Shown: one piece after another, positions 23,987 through 33,229 of the stretch
Layout of the letters: each line of letters opens with the position of its first letter
Numbering within the stretch: position 1 is the first letter of the stretch
Assembly: GCA_003218885.1 (NCBI GenBank)
Contig: QHOV01000095.1
Coordinates: 1 to 43,968, forward strand
DNA length: 43,968 nt
Direction: 5' to 3'
From: Verrucomicrobiota bacterium
GTDB taxonomy: Bacteria > Verrucomicrobiota > Verrucomicrobiia > Chthoniobacterales > UBA10450
The notes under the pieces: model-generated
What the model was told of the DNA's origin: nothing
What the model saw: the letters and a program-made list of their open reading frames with translations, nothing else
Database searches by the model: none
Position numbers and translations under genes: made by a program

Positions 23987-24421
23987 ATGCCAGACGAAGA
24001 GCCAAGTCCACCTCCGCCTTCTCCAAGGCCCGAGCCCGAAACAGGCGCGAAGCCCACATCAACCGGTTTGCCTTCGAACGTGGCTGCGGCGATTGCCTGT
24101 ATTCCACTAATCGGCGGCATCATCTTCTACATTCTGGAAAAGCGTGACGGTTTCGTGCGTTTCTACGCCATGCAGTCAATCATTTTTGGCTGCGCCTGGT
24201 TTCTCTTCAACATTGTCTCTGCTGTCGTGCACGTGGTGTTTGGCGCAATCCCGGGCATCGGCGGCATCCTGGTATTTTTCTGGGCTATTATCGCGGCGCT
24301 GGTGCATCTGGCGTTTTTGGTGATCATGATTATCACCATCGTAAAAGCCTTTACCGGCGTGCGCTGGGACATTCCCTACATCGGGCCGGTTGCGCGCAGA
24401 CAGGTAGAAAGCGCGCCCTAA
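23987..24421 (+). CDS. DUF4870-family membrane protein
   Basis: A 144-residue protein with a Pro-rich N-terminal tail (about 1-30) and three to four membrane segments. IACIPLIGGIIFYILEKRDGFVRFYAMQSIIFG is the typical DUF4870 (Tic20-like) signature, and the hydrophobic hairpin 62-115 and GVRWDIPYIGPVAR complete it. The family's role is unknown; it is common in bacteria as a small inner-membrane protein. It is divergent from the prepilin-like gene and converges on holA, with a family D repeat immediately after the stop. Confidence 0.88.
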   Translation: MPDEEPSPPPPSPRPEPETGAKPTSTGLPSNVAAAIACIPLIGGIIFYILEKRDGFVRFYAMQSIIFGCAWFLFNIVSAVVHVVFGAIPGIGGILVFFWAIIAALVHLAFLVIMIITIVKAFTGVRWDIPYIGPVARRQVESAP

Positions 24422-24427
24422 AAAAAT

Positions 24428-24478
24428 GTGGGAGCGGCCTTAGTGCCGCGATAATCGGGACACTAAGGTCCCTCCCAC
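24428..24478. repeat. Family D bracketed two-hairpin element
   Basis: Outer ends GTGGGAG/CTCCCAC (24428-24434, 24472-24478) enclose GCGG/CCGC with loop CCTTAGTG (434-449) and GGGA/TCCC with loop CACTAAGG (457-472). The second loop is the exact reverse complement of the first, while the stems differ. The element starts 6 bp after the DUF4870 stop and runs into the 3' end of holA, encoding its last residues. Confidence 0.72.
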
Positions 24479-25612
24479 TTTGGTTTCTCCTAGCAGCTTC
24501 ACCACGACCTCAGTCAAAATCAGCTCATGATCGAGCTGTGTGGTGACAAGCTGACGGTTTGCTTCCAAACACGCCTGCATGCCCTCGATTAATTGGTTGG
24601 TCTCAAAGCGATCTGCGTGCTGCGCAGCGATTCCCAGCGCGTAGGCATTGATCGAGCCGTCCTTCTTGCGGGGCAAATGTTCCGTTGCTTTTGCCGGCAA
24701 CCGGTTGATGGCAGAAATAAACTGGAACGGCGAATGCGGTGGCCGCAAGCGATGCCGTTCCATCAGATCTTTGGCGAGCAGCAAATTCCGGATCGTCGGG
24801 ACGATTGCTACCAACAAAATACCGACGGCACTTTCGCCGTGATCCAACAAGCGTCGCACCAGCGTCAGCGCGAGTTCAAGATCGCGCGTTGCGAGCGCGG
24901 TGCTCAACTCGAAAATGACGCCTGTGCGCGAGAGCGGCACCAACTCGCGAACAACTTCGACACCTACTACCCGATCCTTGCCAAGGAAAGTGTCGAGCTT
25001 TTCCAGTTCATTATCGATCTGGCGCGTGTCGCCGCCTGTAAGCAATACAAATAAATCGAGGGCGTCCGCAGCGAACTGAAGTTTCCGCTTTTTTGCGCGC
25101 TGCCGAACGATTTCGGTTGCTTCTTCTTCCCAACCGGCACGCCCCGAGTCCAGCCGGTCGAAAACCTGCACCTCTGCGCGCTTAGTCAGGGTTTTGTAAA
25201 ACGCACGTCGCTTATCCACTTCGGTGGCGCTGATCAAAAACGTGATTTCCGAACCGATACTGCGGTCGAGCAGTTCGGACAATTCTTCCAGCGCGGACTG
25301 CACTGCCGCTGAGCGCGCCTTCTGGTCGTCGCCGAGAAAGTTCACGTTCTTCAGCCAAACCAATTTTGCTCTGCCGAAAAACGGTAACGTTTGCAGCGCC
25401 TCGATTGTCGATCTTATTCGCGCAGCGGCCTGATCCACGTTATCTGCGGCGGCATCGATGATTTCCAATCCAAAGTCGCCAGCGCCCGGCGGCGTCAATT
25501 TCACCGCCAGCTCCGCGGCAACGTGTTTCACTTCCGCTTCGTCCGAACCTACGACTGCGTGGATGTTTGCGGTCGCGGTCTTTGCTTTGGTCTTAGACAC
25601 TGCCATTTCCAT
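24440..25612 (-). CDS. holA: DNA polymerase III subunit delta
   Basis: The delta subunit opens the beta sliding clamp within the clamp loader. Sequence features fit the HolA/TIGR01128 pattern: a Rossmann-like N-terminal domain (NIHAVVGSDEAEVKHVAAEL, LQTLPFFGRAKLVWLKNVNFLG, EITFLISATEVDKRRAFYKTL), a helical middle (LFVLLTGGDTRQIDNELEKLDTFLG, FELSTALATRDLELALTLVRRLLDHGE), and a C-terminal collar domain ending near ELILTEVVVKLLGE. The start is uncertain between ATGs at 25612 and 25606; the track's 25636 is a TTG. The last residues (KVGGTLVSRLSRH) come from the family D repeat. Divergence of this family makes the assignment slightly less sure. Confidence 0.87.
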   Translation of the reverse strand: MEMAVSKTKAKTATANIHAVVGSDEAEVKHVAAELAVKLTPPGAGDFGLEIIDAAADNVDQAAARIRSTIEALQTLPFFGRAKLVWLKNVNFLGDDQKARSAAVQSALEELSELLDRSIGSEITFLISATEVDKRRAFYKTLTKRAEVQVFDRLDSGRAGWEEEATEIVRQRAKKRKLQFAADALDLFVLLTGGDTRQIDNELEKLDTFLGKDRVVGVEVVRELVPLSRTGVIFELSTALATRDLELALTLVRRLLDHGESAVGILLVAIVPTIRNLLLAKDLMERHRLRPPHSPFQFISAINRLPAKATEHLPRKKDGSINAYALGIAAQHADRFETNQLIEGMQACLEANRQLVTTQLDHELILTEVVVKLLGETKVGGTLVSRLSRH

Positions 25613-25652
25613 TGCACGCGCAGCGAACATCCACAAGGTACGAGCACCGAGT

Positions 25653-25703
25653 TGTAGCCACGGCTAGCACTTTTATAGGACGTCGCACAGCGATGTGGCT
25701 ACA
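25653..25703. repeat. Family B-like bracketed element
   Basis: TGTAGCCAC (25653-25661) and GTGGCTACA (25695-25703) form 9-bp outer arms. Inside are GGCTAGC and a small hairpin CGTC/GATG around GCACAGC. It occupies the gap between holA and uvrB. Confidence 0.6.
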
Positions 25704-25705
25704 GC

Positions 25706-27876
25706 TCACACTCGCGAGCGACGGCGCCCGGCGTTGCGCGTGTATTTCACCGCTCGTCGTTTCGGTTCGATTTTGTCGAGGCCGACACCGCTCTTCACTT
25801 CCATGATTTGATCACGTAAAAGCGCGGCGCGCTCGAATTCCAGATTCGCCGAAGCCTCTTGCATCTCCTCTTCTAGCTCGCGCAGCAGTTCAGTTACGTT
25901 GAAATCGCCGCCAGCTTCGCGAATTACCGACGCTTCAATTTCGCGTCCGCGTAAGATTGTGTGCAGGCTCTCCTGCACAGCACGCCGGACCGTTTGCGGC
26001 GTGATCCCGTGTTTTTCGTTGTACTCCATCTGCTTGGCGCGCCGGTATTCAGAAATCGACATGAGCGCTTCCATGCTGTGAGTAACGATGTCTGCAAAGA
26101 GCACGACTTCGCCATTGACGTGACGCGCGGCGCGACCGGCGGTTTGGATGAGTGAAGTCTGGCTTCGCAAAAATCCTTCCTTGTCCGCGTCGAGAATGCA
26201 GACGAGCGAAACCTCGGGAAGATCGAGCCCTTCGCGGAGCAAATTGATTCCGACAAGGATGTCGAAATCCGCCGCGCGCAATCCCCGCAAAATTTCCACC
26301 CGCTCAATAGCGTCGATATCGCTATGCAAGTAGCGGACTTTCAATCCCACATCGCGCAGATAATCGGCGAGATCTTCTGCCGTTCGTTTCGTCAGCGTTG
26401 TCACCAGGATCCGCTCCCTTTTTTCCACTCGCTGACGGCAAAGCTCAATCGTGTCATCGATCTGATTCTTAAGTGGCTTTAGAGTAATTTTTGGATCGAG
26501 AAGTCCAGTAGGACGAATGATCTGCTCGACCACGAGCAACGCGCCCGGCGTGTCCACATCAAATTTTTCCGACGGCTCATCACAGATTCACCAGCGACGA
26601 GCGCCGGAACCAATTCTTCTTCGCCAATCCGTTGTCGCCGATGCGGGATGTATCCCTTATTGCCAACCACGCTGTTTTGAATTTCAAATTCTGCCGGTGT
26701 CGCGCTCATGTAGATGATCTGGTTCGTCATCTTCATGAACTCGTCGAAATTGAACGGACGATTATCGAGTGCGCTCGGCAGGCGAAACCCGTAATTTACA
26801 AGTACGGTCTTGCGGGAACGGTCGCCTTCATACATCCCGCCAATTTGCGGGATCGTGGCGTGCGACTCATCGATGACAACCAGAAAATCTTTCGGGAAAA
26901 AGTCGATGATGGTGTACGGCTTGGAGCCGGGAGCGCGCCCCGACAAATGTCGGGAGTAATTTTCGATGCCGTTGCAGAACCCCATTTCCTGCAACATTTC
27001 CAAGTCGTATTCGGTGCGCATCCGCAGCCGTTGTGCTTCGAGCAATTTGTTTTGCGATTCCAGCTCAACGATCCGTTGTTCCAGTTCTTCTCGGATTGTG
27101 CGCAATGCCCGATTGAGTTTGTCCGCCGGAGTCACGAATTGTTTTGCCGGAAAAAATGTTATGACGCTCAGTGATTCGTGCGCATGACCGGTCAGAGGGT
27201 CGAATCGCGTGATCGCATCGATTTCATCCCCGAAAAACTCAAGGCGAATCCCTTCTTCATCGGCGCTACCCGGATAAACTTCGACCACGTCGCCCCGCAC
27301 GCGAAACCGGCCACGGGCGAAATTCACGTCATTGCGTTCGTAGAGCATGTCGATCAAACGACCGAGAACGGCCTCGCGCGAGATTTGTTGTCCGCGTTTT
27401 ACCGTGAGCAACATCTGCAGGTAATCTTCCGGCGACGTGATTCCGTAGATGCAAGAGACGCTGGCAACCACGATGGTGTCGCGGCGCGAAAGCAAAGCGC
27501 TTGTCGCCGCTAGTCGCAGACGTTCGATTTCTTCATTGATCGAAGAATCCTTCTCGATGTAAGTGTCGGAGCGTGGGATATACGCTTCCGGCTGATAATA
27601 ATCGAAGTAGCTGACGAAATATTCCACCGCGTTACGCGGGAAGAATTGTTTGAACTCTGAGTAAAGCTGCGCCGCCAGTGTTTTGTTGTGCGAAATAACT
27701 AGCGTAGGCCGGTCCAACTCCTGGATCACGTTCGCAATTGAAAAAGTTTTACCGGAACCCGTGATACCGAGCAGTGTCTGGTGACGATTACCGGCTTCAA
27801 CAGACTTCAAGAGCTTGGCAATTGCCTGCCCCTGGTCACCTCGTGGTTTGTAGTTCGATTCTAGCTGAAACGGCAT
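25706..27876 (-). pseudogene. uvrB: UvrB excinuclease subunit, frameshifted
   Basis: UvrB is the damage-verifying helicase-like subunit of UvrABC nucleotide excision repair. Two overlapping ORFs encode it: 27876-26479 (start [15 protein letters not shown], Walker [10 protein letters not shown], beta-hairpin [32 protein letters not shown]) and 26557-25706 ([36 protein letters not shown]-terminal UVR motif). All motifs are intact, so the break is recent or a sequencing error. Restoring one base near 26582 joins LVAGES to [20 protein letters not shown]. Independently, about 45 residues ([20 protein letters not shown]...) sit between [13 protein letters not shown] and [10 protein letters not shown], where typical UvrB has none. 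AAATTTG at the overlap also fits a -1 slippery site. Confidence 0.9.
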
Positions 27877-27977
27877 TTAATAATCTAGCACAAGATCGGC
27901 AGCATAATGTCGACGCACACGAGCGAGCCCTCGGCTCGTTCTTGCACTGCAGGGCAAGATCGACAATAAGCGGGGTG

Positions 27978-30017
27978 ATGAATCCAAAGCGCTTCTTCGC
28001 CGAGCTGAAGCGGCGCAATGTTTATCGTGCCGCGGTGCTCTACGGTATGGGCGCGTGGCTGCTCGCCCAGATAGCGACACAAATTTTTCCGTTCTTCAAT
28101 GTCCCAAATTCGGCGGTGCGCTTTGTCATCATAGCGCTCGTGCTCGGGTTTCCGATCGCGATGGCGCTCTCATGGATTTACGAGCTGACGCCGCAGGGGA
28201 TCGTTCGTACCGAAGACGTCGATCCTGCCACGCAGCGTCAATTTGGGCGCAAAGTCGATTTTGTCATCATTGGCGTGCTCCTGTTAGTGATCGCGATGCT
28301 GGTTTACCAGCGCTTGCCGTTTCGCACCGAAAGCGGGCAAGCGATTTTGGAAAAAAGCATCGCGGTTTTGCCTTTTGCAAATCTTAGCGACGAAAAGGCG
28401 AACGCGTTTTTCGCGGACGGCGTTCAGGATGACATCCTCACGAGTCTCGCGAAAATCAAAGATCTTCGCGTGATCAGCCGTTCTTCGGTGATGCAATTTC
28501 GCGACGTCGCCGCGCGAAATTTACGCGAAATAGCGAAGACACTTGGAGTGGCAAATGTACTGGAAGGCAGCGTTCGCCGGCAAGGGGACCGGGTCGTCGT
28601 AAACGTGCAACTAATCGACGCGCGAGGTGACAGGCACATTTGGGCAAATCGTTACGACAGGACATTGACTGACTCGCTGGGGTTACAGGGGGAGCTGGCC
28701 GGGGAAATCGCGGATGCTCTTCGTGCGAGTTTGACCGCTGATGAAAAAGCGCGGGTCGCGACCAAGCCAACCCAAAACGCCGACGCGTATGTGTTCTATT
28801 TGCGGGCAAATCAAATTTCGCAAAACCCCGATACGCTTCTTGAGGATTACAAGGCAGCCGAGCAACTTTACATGCAGGCGATTGCGCTCGATCCGGATTT
28901 TGCGCTCGCTCACGCCCGACTCGCCTCCGTTTACGCTGGGATTTTCCATTATTACGAGCCAACCGATGCTTGGAAGACGAAAGCCCGCACGGAGGCTGAA
29001 ACTGCTCTTCGGCTCCAGCCAAATCTCGCAGAAGCGCATTTCGCGTTCGGCCAGTGCATTTACTGGATGGAAAAGGATTATGATCGCGCTCTCGAACAAT
29101 TCGAGATTGCTTCGCGTTTATCGCCCAGCAGCGGAGATACTGGCCGTTTGATCGCGGCGATTAAACGTCGTCAAGGCAAGTGGGAAGAAGCTCTTGAGGC
29201 GTACGAGAGAGTTGCAAAGCTCGATCCGCAAAAGCCGAATACCGTACGCGAGCTTGTGTTTACGAATACCTCAATGCGCCGTTGGCCGGAAGCGGCGCGA
29301 TGGGGCGAGCGCATGCGTGCGATGGCTCCGGCATCGCTGGTGGCGAAGGTGCAAAGTGGCTACGTCGATTTCTGGTGGAAGGGAGACACTCAACTACTGA
29401 AGTCGCTCGTGGATAAAGTCCCCGCCGGTATCGATCCAGATGGTGTAGTTACTTCGGCTCGATGGGATGTCGCCATGCTGCGGCGCGATTATTTCGCGGC
29501 CAAAAATGTTCTCGAAGGTTCGTCGGTCAGCGACCTCTCTTATACAAACGCTGGCTTAACTCCAAAAATCTTTTTCGAAGGCTGCATTTATCTCGCCCAG
29601 GGGGATAATGCGAATGCTCAGAAGGCCTTCGAACTGGCAAGACCCGCTTTTGAAGCGGCCGTGAAAGAAGCGCCGGCGAGCGCCGATCGGCACGCGATCC
29701 TCGGTTGGCTTTACGCGTTCATGGGACGAAGAGACGATGCGATCAGGGAAGGACAACGCGCGGTCGAACTCAAACCGGAATCGAAAGATGCCGTGGACGG
29801 CTCACTGATGAATGGTTATCTCGCTTTGATCTATGCTCGCGTCGGTAAAAACGATCTCGCCATTCCTTTGATCGAACGTCTGCTGAGAACGCCGGGTGCG
29901 GTCGACAGCGCCGATTACAGCATCACCATCAACGATCTGAAATATCGCTGGGAATGGGACCCCTTACGCAAGGATCCTCGCTTTGAAAAATTAATCCGAA
30001 GTCCGGAGTGGAGGTGA
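27978..30017 (+). CDS. Membrane-anchored TolB-like/TPR protein
   Basis: The track starts at 27774 inside uvrB; the ATG at 27978 after GCGGGG gives MNPKRFFAELKRRNVYRAAVLYG and a 679-residue protein. Two membrane helices (about 20-40 and 48-70) are followed by a third near 98-116. Next is a TolB-N/FlgO-like module (SIAVLPFANLSDEKANAFFADGV...VLEGSVRRQGDRVVVNVQLIDARG) and about eight TPRs to the C-terminus. In other bacteria this module is fused to adenylate cyclases, CadC-type DNA-binding domains or kinases; here no effector domain is present. It is paralogous to 30674 and to the outer part of the 5765 kinase. Probably an envelope sensor or scaffold; function unproven. Divergent from uvrB. Confidence 0.88.
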   Translation: MNPKRFFAELKRRNVYRAAVLYGMGAWLLAQIATQIFPFFNVPNSAVRFVIIALVLGFPIAMALSWIYELTPQGIVRTEDVDPATQRQFGRKVDFVIIGVLLLVIAMLVYQRLPFRTESGQAILEKSIAVLPFANLSDEKANAFFADGVQDDILTSLAKIKDLRVISRSSVMQFRDVAARNLREIAKTLGVANVLEGSVRRQGDRVVVNVQLIDARGDRHIWANRYDRTLTDSLGLQGELAGEIADALRASLTADEKARVATKPTQNADAYVFYLRANQISQNPDTLLEDYKAAEQLYMQAIALDPDFALAHARLASVYAGIFHYYEPTDAWKTKARTEAETALRLQPNLAEAHFAFGQCIYWMEKDYDRALEQFEIASRLSPSSGDTGRLIAAIKRRQGKWEEALEAYERVAKLDPQKPNTVRELVFTNTSMRRWPEAARWGERMRAMAPASLVAKVQSGYVDFWWKGDTQLLKSLVDKVPAGIDPDGVVTSARWDVAMLRRDYFAAKNVLEGSSVSDLSYTNAGLTPKIFFEGCIYLAQGDNANAQKAFELARPAFEAAVKEAPASADRHAILGWLYAFMGRRDDAIREGQRAVELKPESKDAVDGSLMNGYLALIYARVGKNDLAIPLIERLLRTPGAVDSADYSITINDLKYRWEWDPLRKDPRFEKLIRSPEWR

Positions 30018-30075
30018 GTTGCCCCTCTAGGTCACGCATCGATCCAGACAGAACGATGGGTGCCTCATCCCTCGC

Positions 30076-30573
30076 CTAGGGAATTGGATTGAGGTTGGCG
30101 TGGCAAATCCATTGCCACCCGTGCGTTCCTTTTTTCCAGACGCTCAGCCGCGGACTCGGCTTGGTTGGCAATCGTTTTTGATCGATTGTTTCCTGCAATG
30201 CGATCGTGTAGGTGACGACGATGTTGTCGCTGTTGACTGTCGTTTTGAAATTACTCAGCGTGAACTCACCCAAATTGAGATGCTCAATCAGCGAAATCTC
30301 GCCCGCTCGATCACGCGCTCCATCCGGATGAATCGACTGAAAACCCTCAGCGATCTTACTTTCTACCGATTTCCAGTCTTTCGCTTTAAAATCGGCCCAC
30401 ATTTGTCTTTCCATTTTTTCCCCTTCCGATGCTCCTGCTACGGTGGGAGTCTCATCGGCGCGGAGGCAAAAGGCTGACGCAAGTAACGAAAATGCAACGC
30501 TCAGAACACAACAGCAAGATCGCGCTTTTGATCCCTGGCGTACGGCACGGAATTGATAGGTGAGTGGGCTCAT
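30076..30573 (-). CDS. Secreted NTF2-like (DUF4440-type) protein
   Basis: A 165-residue protein with a signal peptide (CCCVLSVAFSLLASAFCLRA, about 20-39). The mature part has the order of a SnoaL/DUF4440 domain: KMERQMWADFKAKDWKSVESKIAEGFQSIHPDG, then LGEFTLSNFKTTVNSDNIVVTYTIAL, and SVWKKGTHGWQWICHANL. NTF2-fold proteins of this type are small ligand-binding or enzyme-like domains; no function can be given. It lies between the two TolB/TPR paralogs but on the opposite strand. Confidence 0.78.
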   Translation of the reverse strand: MSPLTYQFRAVRQGSKARSCCCVLSVAFSLLASAFCLRADETPTVAGASEGEKMERQMWADFKAKDWKSVESKIAEGFQSIHPDGARDRAGEISLIEHLNLGEFTLSNFKTTVNSDNIVVTYTIALQETIDQKRLPTKPSPRLSVWKKGTHGWQWICHANLNPIP

Positions 30574-30673
30574 GGTGAGCCGATGCTATTAGGTCTGCGG
30601 CCCCTTTCAAAGCTCAAACTTGTTCGTTGCCAATCGTGGGCGAAATACGAGGCTTGATGCGGCTGATTAAGCA

Positions 30674-32338
30674 GTGAACCTGAAAAAGTTTCTTGCTGAG
30701 TTAAAGCGCAGAAGAGTTTACAGCGTCGCGGTCGCGTATCTAGTCGGCGGCTGGGCGCTCGCTCAAGGCATCGCTCAGGTTCTTCCCGTGTTCGACATTC
30801 CGAATTGGGTGGTCCGCCTTATTGTCGTGCTGATCGTGCTCGGTTTCCCCGTGGCACTTACGCTCTCGTGGTTTTTTGATGTTACCCGATATGGAATTGT
30901 GCGCACTCCAGATCGCGCATCCGAAGACCGGGTCGAAGTTGTCGAGCCGTTCGTTTCATCGGAGAAATCGATCGCTATTTTGCCTTTTAACGATTTAAGC
31001 CCGGGCAAGGATCACGCCTACTTTGCAGAGGGTATTGCGGAGGAGCTTTTGACAGCGCTAGCCAAGGTGGATGGCCTGAGTGTCGCAGCGCGCCGCTCTT
31101 CGTTTTGGTTCAAGGATAAGGAAGCGAATCTCACGGAAATCGCGGCGAGATTAAATGTCGAACATGTGCTCGAGGGTAGTGTTCGGCGCGACGGCAATCG
31201 GGTACGTATCACGGCCGAACTGATCGATGCACGTGGTGGGTTTACCATGTGGTCAGAGACGTATGAGCGTGAAATGCATGGAATCTTCGCGCTACAGGAT
31301 GAGATCACGCGGTCGATCGTCGATACTCTCAAACTCAAGCTCGCGATATCGCCGCTGCGTCCATCTCGCAGCACAGATGCCTATGAAGATTATTTGCAGG
31401 GCCTCTTTTATTCGGACAAAAGCACAGAGGAAGCGCTGCGGCGAAGTCTTGAATTTTTTGAGCGCGCGCTGGAAAAAGATCCGCAGTTTAGTCGCAGCTG
31501 GACGGGTATTGCAAAATCATGGCTATGGCTGGCAGATGCTTACGCGCCGCCGCTCGAAGCCTACGCGAAAGTTCGTGACGCTGCTGTGCGCGCGCTTCAA
31601 CTGAACGAGGAAGAAGCCGAAGCGCACGTATACCTCGCGGAGGCAAAACGCATACTGGACTGGGATCTCGATGGGGCCGAAGTGGAATTCAAGCGCGCGG
31701 CTGAGATCGAACCAAACTCGACGCCTTCGAACTATTTCATCGCTGCCCTTTATGCCGCGCGCGGAGATCGGGATAAGGCGCTAGTGTACTTGCGCCGCAC
31801 AGCGAAAATCGATCCGGCATCACTGTGGGTGAGCAATTTTGCCTGTGAAATCTATCGCTACTTTGGCTTAGCAGATGAAGCCATAGCAGCGGGCGAACGC
31901 GCGTCGCAACTTGATCCGACGTTTGTGTACGGCGAACCGCTGCTGGCCGCGCTTTACCGGGAAATGGGGCGCTTCGATGACGCCATCGCTCTGTATAAAA
32001 AGGCGCAACGAATCAGTGGTCGCCTAGCGTTCGGTCTTGCGATTACCTATGCGCGACTGAACCGACGCAAGGAAGCACAGGAAACTCTCGAGGCAGCTGT
32101 TGCGAGCCGCGGGAGCTATACACCGGGCGATGCCATTGCGCATGTGCACGTGGTGTTGCAAGCACATGACGACGCCATTCGCGAACTGGAGCGCGCATAT
32201 GAGGAACACTCGTCGTCGTTGCACTTTATAGGTATCGCTCCCGAATTCGCTCCTCTGCGCGAGGACAAACGTTTCGTGTCGATCGTGCGAAAAATAGACC
32301 TCGAACCGCAGAGAGTTTTCGCGGTCACACCGTCTTGA
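30674..32338 (+). CDS. Membrane-anchored TolB-like/TPR protein, paralog
   Basis: A 554-residue paralog of the 27978 protein. The start is GTG; the N-terminus MNLKKFLAELKRRRVYSVAVAYLVGGWALAQ repeats the KFxAELKRRxVY motif of its relative, with two membrane helices (18-38, 46-68). Then come the TolB-N/FlgO-like module (SIAILPFNDLSPGKDHAYFAEGI, VLEGSVRRDGNRVRITAELIDARG) and about six TPRs (EYLQG..., AEAHVYLAEAKRILDWDLDGAEVEFKRA). It lacks the third helix of the 27978 protein. No effector domain. Converges on the M50 protease gene with only 3 bp between stops. Confidence 0.88.
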   Translation: MNLKKFLAELKRRRVYSVAVAYLVGGWALAQGIAQVLPVFDIPNWVVRLIVVLIVLGFPVALTLSWFFDVTRYGIVRTPDRASEDRVEVVEPFVSSEKSIAILPFNDLSPGKDHAYFAEGIAEELLTALAKVDGLSVAARRSSFWFKDKEANLTEIAARLNVEHVLEGSVRRDGNRVRITAELIDARGGFTMWSETYEREMHGIFALQDEITRSIVDTLKLKLAISPLRPSRSTDAYEDYLQGLFYSDKSTEEALRRSLEFFERALEKDPQFSRSWTGIAKSWLWLADAYAPPLEAYAKVRDAAVRALQLNEEEAEAHVYLAEAKRILDWDLDGAEVEFKRAAEIEPNSTPSNYFIAALYAARGDRDKALVYLRRTAKIDPASLWVSNFACEIYRYFGLADEAIAAGERASQLDPTFVYGEPLLAALYREMGRFDDAIALYKKAQRISGRLAFGLAITYARLNRRKEAQETLEAAVASRGSYTPGDAIAHVHVVLQAHDDAIRELERAYEEHSSSLHFIGIAPEFAPLREDKRFVSIVRKIDLEPQRVFAVTPS

Positions 32339-32341
32339 TTG

Positions 32342-33211
32342 CTATTGCACGATTACGTCCTGTCCGTGGCCGTGCGAACGCACTCCATATTTTGCCAAAT
32401 CCTGCTGTGCTACGTGCATGCCGAAAAGCAGAACTGCAATCAGACCGAAATACAATGACGACATTATCCAGCGCTGGGACGGCGTAACTTCGAAGTAACG
32501 CTGTTCTTCTTCGGTTCGTTTGCGGAATAGCGAATAAATCCGCGGCAGCGACAAGAGCACAATCAACCAGATGATAAAGTTCGGATACTTCCATCCGAAC
32601 CAAAGAAGCAGGGCCAACCCGGGCAACCAAAGCCAGCGAGACAACGCGGTCACAATCCTCCCGCCATCGAGCATTCCTACCGGCGTCAGGTTAAACAGAT
32701 TGAGGAAATATCCGAACCACGCGAGCGCGATGAATATCGGTGCGCTGAACATTTCACCCAGGACGTTGCAGGCCAATGCGCCCAAGCTCCCCAGCATTGG
32801 ACCACCGATACCGACGCATGCTTCCATCCAGGCATTGCGCGGCGCTTCCTTCAGCGCGATGAACGCGCCCATGAATGGAATAAAAACAGGCGCACCGACT
32901 TTGAGTCCAAATTTTTTAGCGACGAGTAGGTGGCCCGATTCGTGCACCAACAGAAGGACCACAAATCCGACGGCAAATCGCCAGCCCCAGAATTGGGTAT
33001 AGACCCAGATCATCAGCAGCATGGTTCCGCCGGATTTCAACAGGATGGGCAGGAACTTGAGGAGCGGCAGCAGAACAAACTTCAGCTTCGCGAAGAACTT
33101 TGCGATCACGACGCCTATCACCGCGATTGGGCCAAGCGCTTTTTTCACCCGGCTCCACGCGGTCTCCGTCTTTGGCGCCTCGTACTCTCTTTGCTCGGTT
33201 TGCAGATTCAT
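32342..33211 (-). CDS. M50-family site-2 protease
   Basis: A 289-residue polytopic zinc protease. The HESGH motif (VLLLVHESGHLLVAKKFGL) supplies two zinc ligands and the catalytic Glu; NLFNLTPVGMLDGGRIV supplies the third ligand in the usual N-P-x-x-x-x-DGG context. Six or so membrane helices; no PDZ domain is visible. By family it cleaves membrane-embedded substrates, often anti-sigma factors or signal peptides, but no such substrate gene is adjacent. The C-terminal end GHGQDVIVQ is short. The 5' side is bounded by an 8-bp tandem array. Confidence 0.9.
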   Translation of the reverse strand: MNLQTEQREYEAPKTETAWSRVKKALGPIAVIGVVIAKFFAKLKFVLLPLLKFLPILLKSGGTMLLMIWVYTQFWGWRFAVGFVVLLLVHESGHLLVAKKFGLKVGAPVFIPFMGAFIALKEAPRNAWMEACVGIGGPMLGSLGALACNVLGEMFSAPIFIALAWFGYFLNLFNLTPVGMLDGGRIVTALSRWLWLPGLALLLWFGWKYPNFIIWLIVLLSLPRIYSLFRKRTEEEQRYFEVTPSQRWIMSSLYFGLIAVLLFGMHVAQQDLAKYGVRSHGHGQDVIVQ

Positions 33212-33229
33212 GGCTTCGCCAGGTTAGAT

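Noticed and set aside
25760-25790. GGTTCGATT string resembling a tRNA T-arm
   Set aside because: It lies in the conserved UvrB C-terminal coding region and no cloverleaf can be drawn around it. No tRNA was found elsewhere in the window.
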